A stretch of DNA of 64,000 nucleotides, taken from Isoetes taiwanensis. Lineage: Eukaryota; Streptophyta; Lycopodiopsida; Isoetales; Isoetaceae. Below, piece by piece: positions 35,081-46,200 of this stretch. The notes under the pieces are model-generated. The model was given only the letters and a program-made list of their open reading frames with translations, was not told where the DNA came from and ran no database searches. The stretch spans positions 11,663,525 to 11,727,524 of the forward strand of contig JAJEKV010000017.1 of assembly GCA_021234155.1 (NCBI GenBank), written 5' to 3'. Positions within the stretch are counted from its first letter, which is position 1; each line of letters starts with the position of its first letter. Position numbers and translations under genes: made by a program.

Positions 35081-36654
35081 TCTTTAGATCTATCTTGCAT
35101 AGACTGATCACCTTAAGTGATCTGGAGGTTCTAATCCCAATTTGAGTGTAAACTCAGGTTGGTTCCTTGTGGTTGACCTTTAAGCCAGGTTTAGGGTCAA
35201 CATTTTGGAGGTTCTACTGAGATCTTCATGGATTTCAGAACTCGTGGCTCCAAAACAAAAATTCCCAGCAGAGCAAGAACCATTAGAAGATGTTGATGTA
35301 CCAGATCATTGCAGAGAAAGGCCATTGCCTTCAAGTTTTTCAACTAGCTTGCTTCAGAATCTGCCATATCAGTTTGAATTGAATGTCCCTGTCCCCTTAC
35401 CCACTTTTGATTCCAGTATGAGTGCTAATAACTTTCTGAGAATATTTGAAGATTATTACAGGGATTATGGTTTTAAGAAAGGGTGCAAGCTTTCAAAATT
35501 TAAAAAATGCTTCAAAGAAGAGAGTGAGGCTGGTGCCTGGTTAACTTATGAAAAGTTAATGGGGACCACCTCATGGGATGAGCTTGTCAAGAAATTCTTG
35601 GATAGGTTTGGTAAGTTGGCTGCTCCAAAAGATTTGGTTAATGAGTTGCAAAGCTTTTCTATACATGCAGGGGAAAGTGTGAATCAGTACAAAGAAAGAT
35701 TTAGTACATACATGAGTAGGCGCCAAAGAGCTCAAGTCACAATTCCAACCCTTTTTCTGGTCACTGCTTTCATCATTGGTTTGGAAAGGAGACCAGATAT
35801 CCAAAGAAAGCTGCTCAAGATCCAAGCTGCTGAAGGTTTCGATTCTATATACAAAGTTTTTGCCAACACCACTGACCTTACTCAGATGCTTTCTACTTTG
35901 CCTGACAAACATCATGCTTCCTACCATAACTATGATCCTTTCTACCCTGATGCCACTGATGCACAGTATGACCATCACCCTTCCATTCCAGTTTATGCCA
36001 TACAGAAGGAAAAGAAATCTAAAGAGGAGGAAGCTAACTCTCAAGTTGCAGAGCTCAAGGCAGATATGTCTAAAGTCACTGAGGCTTTAGCAGAATTAAC
36101 CAAACGACTGGTTGAGCTTAAGGCTACAAGAACAGGTAAAACTTATCCTGAATGTATTCATTGCAATAGGAACTCCCATCCATCAGAAATTTGTTATTGG
36201 CAAATGTGTCCCAAATGCAACAGAAAAGGTCATTTTGGAAAGGAATGCCCTATTTGTTCTTTTTGTAAAGAGATTGGCCATACTGATATCAAGTGTGCTG
36301 TTAAGGAATATTTTGCTAAGCAGGAAAAGGAAAAGAGACCAGAACCTAAACCTCCTGTGAGATTTGCTAAATCAAGTACCTCTGTAAGGTTTATTCAGGC
36401 TACAGAAGTTCTCAAAGCTGAAGAGGTTATGGCAGTGCAAACTAGAAGTATGAATGAAGCCAATATGCATGCTGAATCAAGCAGACATCCTACTACCAGG
36501 CTTTCATTTTCTCCACCACCTGTAGTGGAGCTATTGACCCTAAACCTGGCTTAAAGGTCAACCACAAGAAACCAACTTGAGTTTACACCCAAATTGGGGT
36601 TAGAACCTCCAGATCACTTAAGGTGATCAGTCTATGCAAGATAAATCTAAAGAG
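35081..36654 (+). mobile_element. Gag ORF enclosed by ~120-bp inverted repeats
   Basis: 35081-35200 and 36534-36654 are inverted copies of each other. Over ~120 bp I count five mismatches, all transitions, plus a weaker extension outward. The arms are inverted, not direct, so this is not a normal LTR pair. The interior is a single gag-like frame; the ORF's last eight codons and TAA lie inside the right arm. No pol or transposase frame is present. A fold-back element carrying gag, or an LTR element rearranged so that one terminus is inverted, would both fit. Confidence 0.8.
35205..36554 (+). CDS. Gag-like protein with three zinc knuckles
   Basis: The open frame is 449 residues from the first codon after the left inverted repeat. 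The first in-frame ATG is at MSANNFLRIFEDYYRDYG (about residue 72), and an in-frame TAA at 35181 precedes the frame, so the N terminus may need splicing, frameshifting or a non-ATG start. The capsid-like region (about residues 70-230) contains KCFKEESEAGAWLTYEKL, SWDELVKKFLDRFGKLA and GESVNQYKERFSTYMSRR, typical of retrotransposon gag. A coiled coil (about 270-305) is followed by three CX2CX4HX4C knuckles: CIHCNRNSHPSEIC, CPKCNRKGHFGKEC and CSFCKEIGHTDIKC. Such proteins bind retroelement RNA and form particles. The frame is unbroken over 1.3 kb, unlike other retro ORFs here. Confidence 0.8.
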   Translation: MEVLLRSSWISELVAPKQKFPAEQEPLEDVDVPDHCRERPLPSSFSTSLLQNLPYQFELNVPVPLPTFDSSMSANNFLRIFEDYYRDYGFKKGCKLSKFKKCFKEESEAGAWLTYEKLMGTTSWDELVKKFLDRFGKLAAPKDLVNELQSFSIHAGESVNQYKERFSTYMSRRQRAQVTIPTLFLVTAFIIGLERRPDIQRKLLKIQAAEGFDSIYKVFANTTDLTQMLSTLPDKHHASYHNYDPFYPDATDAQYDHHPSIPVYAIQKEKKSKEEEANSQVAELKADMSKVTEALAELTKRLVELKATRTGKTYPECIHCNRNSHPSEICYWQMCPKCNRKGHFGKECPICSFCKEIGHTDIKCAVKEYFAKQEKEKRPEPKPPVRFAKSSTSVRFIQATEVLKAEEVMAVQTRSMNEANMHAESSRHPTTRLSFSPPPVVELLTLNLA

Positions 36655-36672
36655 AAGTCCAAAAAACCATGG

Positions 36673-37070
36673 AATCGCCATGGCGATTTATATGAGCAAG
36701 AAAAAGGTTGCAGAGATATGGATGTGCTCACCAAAATCGCTACAGTGATTATTTTGAGCATAAATATGCTTTTTTTTAAAGGCTGCATATTTGTATTGGC
36801 AATTAATATTAGCAAAAATAAGCAAGTTAATTTGCCTTTAGAGTGCCTAATATGTTCTCCATTTTAGTTTCAACAGATCGCAGTGGCGATCTTTGCGAGC
36901 CCACCATGTATAAAATTTGTCACAATTGTTATACCACGTTTTATAAAATGGCTTTAAAAAATTTGTATATTGGTCTTTAATGATAAAAAAGAACGCTATG
37001 GCGATTTGTCCAACCATTTGTGCATGTTTTTTTCTTGATTAATGGGGTCCGCATGGACGCTTTTAGCGAT
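36673..37070. repeat. Series of ATCGC/GCGAT palindromes
   Basis: Five short palindromes or near-palindromes share one core. aatcgccatggcgatt (36673-36688) and gatcgcagtggcgatc (36876-36891) are near-perfect, and degenerate versions lie at about 36735-36750, 36993-37006 and 37057-37071. Four are followed by a related tail (gatttatatgagc, gattattttgagc, gatctttgcgagc, gatttatatgggc). The spacing is irregular. It begins 19 bp right of the inverted-repeat gag element. Confidence 0.6.
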
Positions 37071-37071
37071 T

Positions 37072-38300
37072 TATATGGGCACTGCAACCTATTTCAAGTC
37101 AAACGAGAATTCCAAATTTCTCTAATTAATGAAGTCTTGCATATAATCCCCAGCTCTAGGTCTTGGGCATAGGATCAAGTCGAACTCCAAGTCGGGTAAT
37201 TCAACTAAAATATTAGAAATTCATGAATAATCTGGCAAATGAAAGGCAAATTCAAGCTTGAGTTATCGAAACCGGTCTTTCTTCAAAGAATCTCGATCAG
37301 TGTCTCGCGTTCATTTGCTACTTGCAACTCGTGCATGTTTGTCGTATGGTGCTCTCACTACTCTGCTATGTGAAACAGTTACCCTCAGGGGATCATCTTT
37401 GGTTGGGACCTGTCATTTCATACTTGAGGCTGCTTTGAATATGTATGCTAAATGTGCTTTCTTTACTCTAGTTTTACGTTGATAGGTGCTACCTTCTCAA
37501 AATTGAACTGATAAATGGCGCAACATAGATTAGCTGCAATAGATATTGTTCATGTTGACACATTCCAGATATAAATGTAAATCCCGATTTGATATTATGG
37601 CAAAAACGTGGTTAAATATATATAAGAACCAGGAAGCTAAATTTATCTGAGGCTGTATATAAAAATTTGTGCAGGTTATAGAGATTGTGAAGTCTAAAAT
37701 CTTTACTGATCATTAGTTCCTGCATTTTAAATGGGGATGCACCGTTTACAGTGTCTTTTTGCGTAATCTTTGGTGTACATGTCGTTACCCAAGGACAAAA
37801 AACTGTGGTACGGAATTTTGATGGTTTATATTAGTATACATTAAGTGTGAATACTTTAGCCTTTAGGGTATGGTCGCCCTCTGCCGTGACCCCACCTCGG
37901 AGCATGGGTCAGCCCCCCGTCCCTTCGCAGCTTATCGTCATGCTGCCATGGGTATCCGCGTCTATGTATTGTCGTCTTGTGGCCATGTGTCATTATCTGG
38001 GGGTCCATCAACCGAGACACCAGCCTCCATCAATCGTGCCTGCAGTGGCCTCTGTCGTGAGTGAAGGTCCCAGGCACCGTGCCTTGGGTGACCATACTCG
38101 TGCACTGGATGACGACGTCCGTGCTGGAGAAAATACCCCGAGCATGCCGATTTGAAACGAATTCAATGCCGATTTGAAACGAATTGGCGCCCAAAACTAG
38201 CACTCGATTGCATTCTTCTGAATTCAATTCTCCGACTCCCGCTATGGCTTCCATGGACATAAAAGCTTGCACTCCTTTCACAGTTCATATGTTCTCGAGA
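37072..38300. other. Unassigned stretch left of the pogo-type element
   Basis: No recognised gene. From 37860 to 38160 the sequence turns GC-rich, and a 20-bp direct repeat (tgccgatttgaaacgaattc / tgccgatttgaaacgaattg) lies at 38147-38186. Terminal inverted repeats of the adjacent transposon could not be found here. Confidence 0.4.
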
Positions 38301-38307
38301 GAAGGCT

Positions 38308-41033
38308 GTGAGGAACACGAAGATAGCTATGGTTTCGACGAGGGCACGAAGAGAATCCGATGCTGAAAGAGGTACCAGGAGACCGGCATCATCCAAGAGG
38401 GTCTGCGCACCCAGGACAAAGAGGAGGGCACCACAGGCCAGTGCTGCTACCAGTTCAATGCCAAGGAGGCCGAGTAGGAGAGGTCAATGGACAGATGAGC
38501 AAATGCTCGACATCCTCGAAGAGGTAAGCGAACTTGGCATTTCGATTAGAGAGGCATCTAGGAGGTCTGATATACCAGAGTCCACAATCAGGGATTGGCT
38601 ATATGGTCGAACAAACCACAAGCAAACAAACCATCCACAAATATTGACAACTCTCCAAGAGGAGGAGCTCGTCAATTGGGCCCCTAGTAGGGCAGAGCAA
38701 GGGATGGGGGTTACACTATCTGCTGTCAAGGAAAAGGCAGCAGAGATGGCTAGAGCAGGGGGGTATCTGGAGCACCAGGCAGTAAGTGGTGGAAGCTCTT
38801 TAAGCAAAGACACCCGTTGTTGCTCGTGAGTCCGTGAAACCCTAGATGTGGCCAGGGCTCGTGCCATGACCCAGGAGAACCTCGACAACTTCTATGCCGG
38901 GCTTAAGCAGATTTATGCTGAGTTTGCCTTCCCAGCCTCAAGGATATGGAACGCTGATGAGACTGGAATTCAGGCAGGGAAAGTGAAGGGGCTGAAAATC
39001 ATAGCTAGGAAGGGGGGAATAGGGTGAGTGAGGTAGTCATGAACAACAGGGAATGGGTTACAATTTTGTTTAAGTTAATGCTGAGGGGTACAGGATCCCT
39101 AACATGTATATTTTTAAAGGTAATCGCATGAGGCAGGACAGCATTGCAAGATGTGAAGAAGGTGCCATTCAGGCTGTCCAATCTTCGGCTTGGATGACAT
39201 CGAATCTGTTTAAATCATGGTCAGCCACATTTTGCGGCAAGAGTTCCGTGGGTGTATCCCCGGATCAGCCTCACCTTATCATTTTGGATGGTCATGGCAG
39301 TCATGTAGAGCTGGAAGTCATATTGGCAGCAAGAGAGAAGGGCATTCACTTTGCCTTATTGCCTCCACACACATCTCATAGACTTCAACCTCTAGATGTG
39401 GCATGCTTTGCCCCTTTCAAGGCATTATTCAAGAGGCATAGAGCTGCCTACATGGTTAGCAAAGGGAGGGCAGAACCAAAGAAGGAGGAGATAGCAGAAT
39501 TGATTTCACAATCAATTGCATGCGGCCTAACACCCCACAATATCAAGGCAGGTTTTAGGGCCACCGGTATCCGCCCTTTGACCAGAGAAGGTTAAGCCGG
39601 ACCAAGAATGTACCAGTTTGGGAGGGTGCGTGTTGAAGACATTACAAAGAGGCCGGGGCAAAAGCGGTTGAGAAGATTATCATCCAGATATGGGACCAGT
39701 GGAGGTGTTTGACATGGCAAAAGTGCACCAGCTATGGGAGGCCTTACCTGGACATCTCCCAATTGATGTGCAAAATGACCAAACGCCACACAATCCAGCT
39801 GGTGAGCAAGTGCCACAATCTGAGCATGTGGAACATACCCATGAATTACCCATTGAAGGTGCCGCCAGAGGAGTCGGGGTGCATGTCAATGATGTTGGAG
39901 GGTCTATGGCTGGCCTGCATGAAGCATCTCAAACATGTGGCATGCCATCACAGACCATAAGGGCAAGGAAGAGAGGCTTTGCCCCAGATCTAGGAGGGAG
40001 AGTTCACATATCAAGTGATGGTTTCTGTGAGGCATTGAGAGCGTAATCAGTGCTAGAAGGGCGAGGCCGAGAAATTGAAATTGGAGCAACCGGGCAAAGA
40101 AGGAAGGTTGAGACCGCAAGGAGGAAGGCCGAAAGGGAGGAGGCTGCCAAGAGGGCACAGGCTAACAGGGAGGAGAGAGAGGAGGAAGTTAGCTGATGCA
40201 AGGGAAGTTGCAAGTGCTGCAAGGCTTAGGGAGTTTATGTACCCAAGGGGGATGTCTAGAGTGGCATCCATATTTAGTTTTCAAAGGGTGTTGAGCGAGG
40301 AGGTCAAGACAAGAAGATTACATGTTAGGAACAGACTTAGGGTGAGACAAGGGTTAAGTCCACTTGGGGCACCCATTGCAGTAAATCAGACGTCCCCAGG
40401 AATTGACCAAGTTCTTGAACCTGCTGTTCCTGCTAGTCCCTAACCATTGGAGGATGCTGATGAAGAGCAAGTCATGTGCAGTTTAGATGACACACATATC
40501 TGCTCAGGTGATGCTGGCCATGTGCATAATGTAAGTATAGAGGGTCGCATACCTCTAGTTAGGTCTATAGCAAACCCAATCAGCACACTCAATTCCCCAT
40601 TGAAGAGGTGGGACTTGCCAGCTCCATAGCAACATGCTGACATTGGCCACGGCAACTCAATGAGACTGGACACCCAGGGATGGGTGAACTATGCTGCCGC
40701 CAATTTAGGACCCGAACATGACCAGGATGCTGCAATAGACAAGGCAAGGATTATCAAGGAGATGGTGGAAATTGGGGTGGACCCTGCAATTGTAAGCCGT
40801 GCAAAGGGGATGGACGTTGGGTTTGCAAGGATATGGAGGGCTGACATGGCTCGAGTAACCCAGCCAACTCCAAGGTTTGGGGAGGGGACCTCATTCATAG
40901 CTGCACCCGCTGATAGTCAGGTATGTTTGGTCACCTTGCACTCTTAATTTTCAGTTTACCTTTTATTTGGCACTGCTATTAACAGACAATGTGCACAGGT
41001 ATCCGAAGACTCAGATGAAACCCAAGACAATTA
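38308..41033 (+). pseudogene. Pogo-type (Tc1/mariner superfamily) transposase, decayed, with C-terminal extension
   Basis: Pogo transposases cut and paste DNA through a DDE/D domain. The N terminus has a psq-type helix-turn-helix (WTDEQMLDILEEVSELG, IREASRRSDIPESTIRDW) and a CENP-B-type one (LQEEELVNWAPSRAEQG, WWKLFKQRHPLLL after a frameshift near 38780). Catalytic residues visible are D in RIWNADETGI (38956), D in LIILDGHGSH (39287) and D in LQPLDVACF (39395), with 35 residues between the last two. Frameshifts lie near 38780, 38830 and 39010-39100. Beyond the DDE domain (39595) coding-like sequence continues ~1.3 kb through several frames, including a Lys/Arg/Glu-rich helix and WVNYAAANLGPEHDQDAA. 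An intron follows (cag|gtatgt...acag|GTATCC) and a last exon ends VSEDSDETQDN at 41033. The extension is not part of the usual pogo protein. Confidence 0.8.
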
Positions 41034-41423
41034 AGTCTCTCGACAACTTATTGTACAAAATATATGAACAAAATAGTGAACTTGTTGTGCACAATTTATG
41101 ATCAAAATAGTTAACTGACTGTTGCACATTCTACTGTTTGCAACTGATTTTCCAATCCATTATCAGTATTGGGCATGGACCCGACACGATCATTATCAGA
41201 AATAATTAACAGCAGCAATGAACACAAATAACTTAAGCAATGAACACAAGCAACAATGCCAGTAATAAGATCAGTCCATTATACAAAATGATGATCATAC
41301 AAAATTGAGCCCTGAGGCTGGACAAAATAAGCCCGAAGGGCCGTTTCACAACATAAACCAAGAAGGAAGAGGAGGGGAGGATCGTCCAAAGTGGCCTTTC
41401 TGTACAAAGGGGGCTGCAGCTCA
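41034..41423. other. Short noncoding stretch right of the pogo-type element
   Basis: AT-rich, with internal similarity (caaaatagtgaacttgttg / caaaatagttaactgactg at about 41070 and 41104). No TIR of the pogo element was recognised. Confidence 0.35.
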
Positions 41424-41831
41424 TTAATCTACGGGGCTCTGGAAGAGCACATGGTCTCCTTCTGTGATCACGATCTGGCAGTGGATAAGATCATTTTCGG
41501 AACGAGCCCGCTCGACTTGAGAGACGATTTCGGGCGAGACCTCGACACTTACAGATGAACCCACGGCCGTTGTGATCTCGACCGGGATTACCAAACAGTT
41601 CCTAATTTTGAAAGAATTAGGAGTCGTTGAGGTCGAAGAGCTAGCAGGGGAGGATGGAGCACTCGGAAGAGGGCGAGCCCTCTTGGACGGATCATACCCG
41701 CCACCCCTTACCACGTCCCACCTCCCGCCGGACCCGGGATAACTGGTTCTTCTAGCATGATCCATGGCGCCTGAACCCTGTACCACAATGAAAAAACGCA
41801 AGATCAATGGAAGACTCGATACCAAAAACAT
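41424..41831 (-). CDS. Unidentified small ORF
   Basis: A 135-residue frame. After a hydrophobic start that may be noncoding, the part from MDHARRTSYPGSGGRWDVV is Ser/Pro-rich (SAPSSPASSSTSTTPNSFK), then reads LVIPVEITTAVGSSVSVEV, SPEIVSQVERARSENDLIHC and QIVITEGDHVLFQSPVD, which resembles a compact beta-rich domain. GC content is higher than around it. No family was recognised; it may be a host gene fragment or a retroelement piece. Confidence 0.3.
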   Translation of the reverse strand: MFLVSSLPLILRFFIVVQGSGAMDHARRTSYPGSGGRWDVVRGGGYDPSKRARPLPSAPSSPASSSTSTTPNSFKIRNCLVIPVEITTAVGSSVSVEVSPEIVSQVERARSENDLIHCQIVITEGDHVLFQSPVD

Positions 41832-41989
41832 ATCAGACGCTCAGAACTTACCTCCGACGCTTGGGACTCCCGGATGCTTGAGCGGAATGGACTACCGCCT
41901 GCTCAATCTCTTAATTTAAAGTCTTAACTGTAATGATGGTTCAGAATTTCGAAAAATCTGGCTTTTAAAGCCGAATTAATTTTCATCCG

Positions 41990-42540
41990 GACAAGGCAGA
42001 GAATGTTCGGGCCAATTTGGTGCAAGATTTGGGGTTGGAGTGGAGAAAATCAGCTCAAATTTTGGCGGAAGAGGGCAAAAAAGGCAACGGTTACCGTTGG
42101 CGGTACCTCGATAGCCGGTACAATACGTACCGGTAGCTGGCGACGTAGGCCTCGTGTACGGCACCTAGGGCCGTCGATATTAATTAGATATGGCCCGACC
42201 GTGAGAGACGGTATGGCGTGCAGATGCGCGGTAGGTGGCACCTGACGCGCGTTAGCATGCAATAACCCCCACTAAAGAAGGCCTCAGGTACCACGCAGTG
42301 TGGTTAGGGGCCTCGCGACGGTGGAGCTTGACCCCCCTTCCTTTATGGGGCCATAACTTTCTAGTCCGATTGATTTTGGGAAAATTGTCTTGGGGGAAGA
42401 TGTTAAGGACAACATTAGGTATCCGAATGAATTGACGGATCGAGGGACGCGTGAAATCCGGATGTATGAGGACAATTTGCCCCTTAAGTGCGCAGAACAT
42501 GGCGACCATACCCTAGAACGTAGTTGCAGGCCCCATCCAC
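41990..42540. repeat. GC-rich repeat block
   Basis: Contains nested short inverted strings (ggtaccg...cggtacc; tacgtaccggta) and, from 42345, gggccataactttctagtcc, which resembles 8879-8900 (gggccataactttctctagg). Probably part of an old LTR or other dispersed repeat. No gene seen. Confidence 0.4.
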
Positions 42541-45500
42541 GCCTTTGTTTCAGAAAAGCTGTCAGGCTTTGTTTCGTGTCATAGTGCTTTTTTCTGAACT
42601 GACGTGAAATCTAAGAACAGGCCATTACGTAACAGGTGGTCGACTAATAAAAAGCATGTAGTATAAGCACGTCAATCAACGGAGAAAAAGAAATTTATTT
42701 TTGTATACGTACTCAAGCCGCATGTATGCCTGTAATTTCCATTTACCATAGGAATGTATTGGAGAGGATGACACGTATAGTGGTATGCTTTAGTTGTGGC
42801 CATGCCAAGTGGAGCGCAAGTCCTGGTTTTGTCTTTGTTGTAACAGACAGTATTATCTGGCCCATTCAAGTTTATTTGGCATGCGTTATTTGCATAAGGT
42901 GCACACATAAGATGCACACATCCACGCACATTGTACATTCCGACAACCCTCACAACCTTCTATAGTTGTAGAGATTTAATAACATCTACTTCCATTATGT
43001 CATGACAAGGTTCTGAAGTTAAATTAGCTTAACCCATTACATTTGCGACAACCTTGGAACATCACCTCATTCAAGTGTTATGAATCAAGGGAATGTAAAC
43101 AAACAGTTGTATTAGATTGAACCTTTAACAACCTTGGAACATTACCTCATTCAAGTGTCAAGAAAATTTGAACAAAGAGTTGTACTAGTTGACGAACGCA
43201 TAAATGCAAACCTTGGTTAATGTGCCCATGTTATGGACTACAAAATTTTAATACTTTCGAGACATAAACATAGTCTTCATTGTTCTTGATTCTTGTTTAG
43301 AGCCTCACAAATGCAAGTTTTGAAACTACTTTGTGTTATAGCCATGTGTGAGAAAGAAAAACTGGACCGACTAACTAGCAATTTGAAATCAAGTATTACG
43401 AAAAAAGGGCAGGTGGAAGTCTATGTGCCTTATGAGTCCCACCTTAAAGCCAGACATTAATCACATGTGGGCGTGTAGAGTAGATGTAGTGGAGTATCAT
43501 GTGCAATTTGGATAAACTTTTGTTCTTAAGGACGAAATCAAGTTCAACTAATATGACTTGAGCGTTGGCATTTGACAAAACTTGTGAAGCATATGCAATA
43601 TTCCTAGCTTGGAGGTAAATGTAAGGTAGAAGGTAGGTTACATGAATAATCTACTCAACGTAAAATTTGGGTTAATGGTAGAGTAAATTGGGATTAGACT
43701 TGGTGTAAAAGTAAGGAATAGGGTATATTCTACTAATGTGTGTTTTCTCATGTGCAAACTCCTGTGCAAGGCTTGTGGCCAATGACATTGGGTACTTTGC
43801 AAAGCTGAGCGAAATTTCATGTAGGGGCTTCTGAGATGCTGGTGAACCAGAGACAACAAGTGCACAATATATCTCTAAATTACTGCTGGTGTAAATGTTC
43901 GTTAATGGTTATTACAAATTCAAGTCACTGGGAGATGTGTAGAAAGATGGGTTCTTGTTCTGCGCTATACTTTACTCTGGGAAGAAATACTGAAGCTTAC
44001 AAGGCAAACTTGATGTTTCGCCGATGTGGAATGTAATTTTATATGGAGTAGAAATGAAGGATTGAGCATGAGATTGCATGTGTACTAACTTTTACAACAC
44101 AAATAATGGCCAATTCATAGAAAGTTGAGGATCAGTAATGAAGAACCACATTATTATGAGTGCATTTATGTTCACACAAGGATATCTTCACAATATTATT
44201 AAAGCACCTTGAAGAAGCTGAGTGACTATTTCAGGATATTTTTATTGCGGGTTCTTCACTAGATACATCATATTCGTGGGTGATAAAACGGTTTTTAAAA
44301 GCATTAGTTGTTGGAGTTGAACCAAATCATGGTATTCTTAATCAATGATGTGATCTAGAATGGAATGGGCTCAGGCATTCTTGATGCCCCCTTCTTGATG
44401 CCCCCTGACTTGCAAAATCCGATCAATGTATTTTCTGCACATTTAGGAAATTGTAGAAACAATGATTGGAACAAGAGAGAAATTCTGAGTAACATGGATG
44501 GATTCAAAATGAGATAAAAAGAGGAGCACACAAATGATTGATTTGTCTATAGCTACAGACTGAATCAGAGTTTGTGGTTTTGTTAATTCTTGAAAATAGC
44601 ATCTATAGTTGGGTGTTTTTGCTTTGAATAGAACAATCTCAACTACTTTCTGCGCACAGTCCATATTCCTGTGAGGAACTTTAAGAGGTTCTAAATCATA
44701 TAATTACATGCTACTTCCTGACATCCTTGTGTGTATGGAATAGGTGCCTAGTCACTTTCTTGTTGTATAAATTTATCACTCAGGTGTTGCAACATCATCA
44801 TCTTCATGGACATTCTTTAGTACATTATCTTGAGATTTGTTAATAGTTCTTTCCATATACCTTATATCAATAGCAACATCGTTATTATTTACCATTATTG
44901 ATGACACATTAGCAACATGCACCCTAAGGTCAGAGTTGCTATCAGATTCACCATGAGCTATGGTGTGACAAATATTTTTATCACAATACATCTATTGCTC
45001 AACATTGGCATGCTCAAGAGAGCCTGAGACAAATGAGAGAGATAGATTGCGCTTCCTATTGTAATTGCCATTGTAAAGACTTTGAAGTATGATTTAAGCC
45101 ACTTCACACTCCTGCCATGGAGGGCAACCCTCCGTGCGCAGCACCTTGTTTTATTTGGACAGTTGCATACCAACAATAAGTCATCAATAAATTAATGTAG
45201 ACCAATGCTGCTCGTTCTCCATAGCATCCAATTAGAATCGTTATTTCATTAATTCAAAAAACTGGTGCAAATGCTAATTTAGAAATGTGATTTATTTATG
45301 TAGCCTCCTACAAATTTCTATTCTGATGTTGGAATTCTGTATGTTATATACTGGAAAAGATGCTTCACTAGTACTTTATAGTAATAAATATTTTGTCACT
45401 CTTTCTTTTTCTCCATGTCATGCTTTGTCTATATGTTCCGCAGTATGTTCTTCTGCCTTGGAGCTTTGGAACGGGCTTTCAAATTGATCGGCCTCCAAAA

Positions 45501-46200
45501 ACTCGGCAATAATTTAGAAGGTAAGGTTATCGGTCTAGCTAACTCGGCTGTACGTCCGAGGCCAGGTATTTGGTACGTAGCTACCATGCCATGCAATACA
45601 AATAAGAAAGTGGCAGAAAGCTACTTTAGAATTTCGATAGTGTACTTGAGATATGCGGAATTGTATCTGAACTAGTATGCTTGATATTGTTCTTGTTAGA
45701 AAACCAACGAAAGGCTTACTCTAAGCGAAATGCATGTTTCGGCACAACAGATTTAGCTCAAGAATAGTCGAAGCAATTCTAAGGTGCCATGAAATGTCAA
45801 AATATAGAGTGCAAGATGTAGAGCTGGACTGGTACTACGGTAGGCTGGCCTCCTCTTCTTGTGGCACACTATGGGAATCATGCATGTCGATTCAATTGGT
45901 GATGGATCAAGTGGACTCAGTTCCTCGGAAGAACAACATAATAGAATAGAATAGGATGAGAGGAAATTGCAACGGAGAAAAAACCCTAGGAAAAAAAAAG
46001 CTGAAGCTGATCTCAGGCTTTAAATCATTTCCAAAATGTCAAAGTCTCATATACAGAATGCTTGTGTCGGGAAAGTCAAAGCACAATGTTTTTTTTTAAG
46101 GAATGTGGAAGATCTATCATAGGTCATCTTTAGTGAGTGTGGGTTAGAAGTGATATGATATGAATTGAAATGCTAACTTCATAAACTCCAAATCCTAACC
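42541..46200. other. Long noncoding stretch
   Basis: AT-rich with no supported gene. A ~105-bp direct duplication (caaccttggaacatcacctc / caaccttggaacattacctc) lies at about 43050-43190. Small frames such as 44776-44991 and 45415-45675 have no recognisable domain. Confidence 0.5.

Noticed and set aside
35571-36044. A 157-codon minus-strand frame
   Set aside because: Antisense to the gag ORF with its capsid-like motifs; no independent support.
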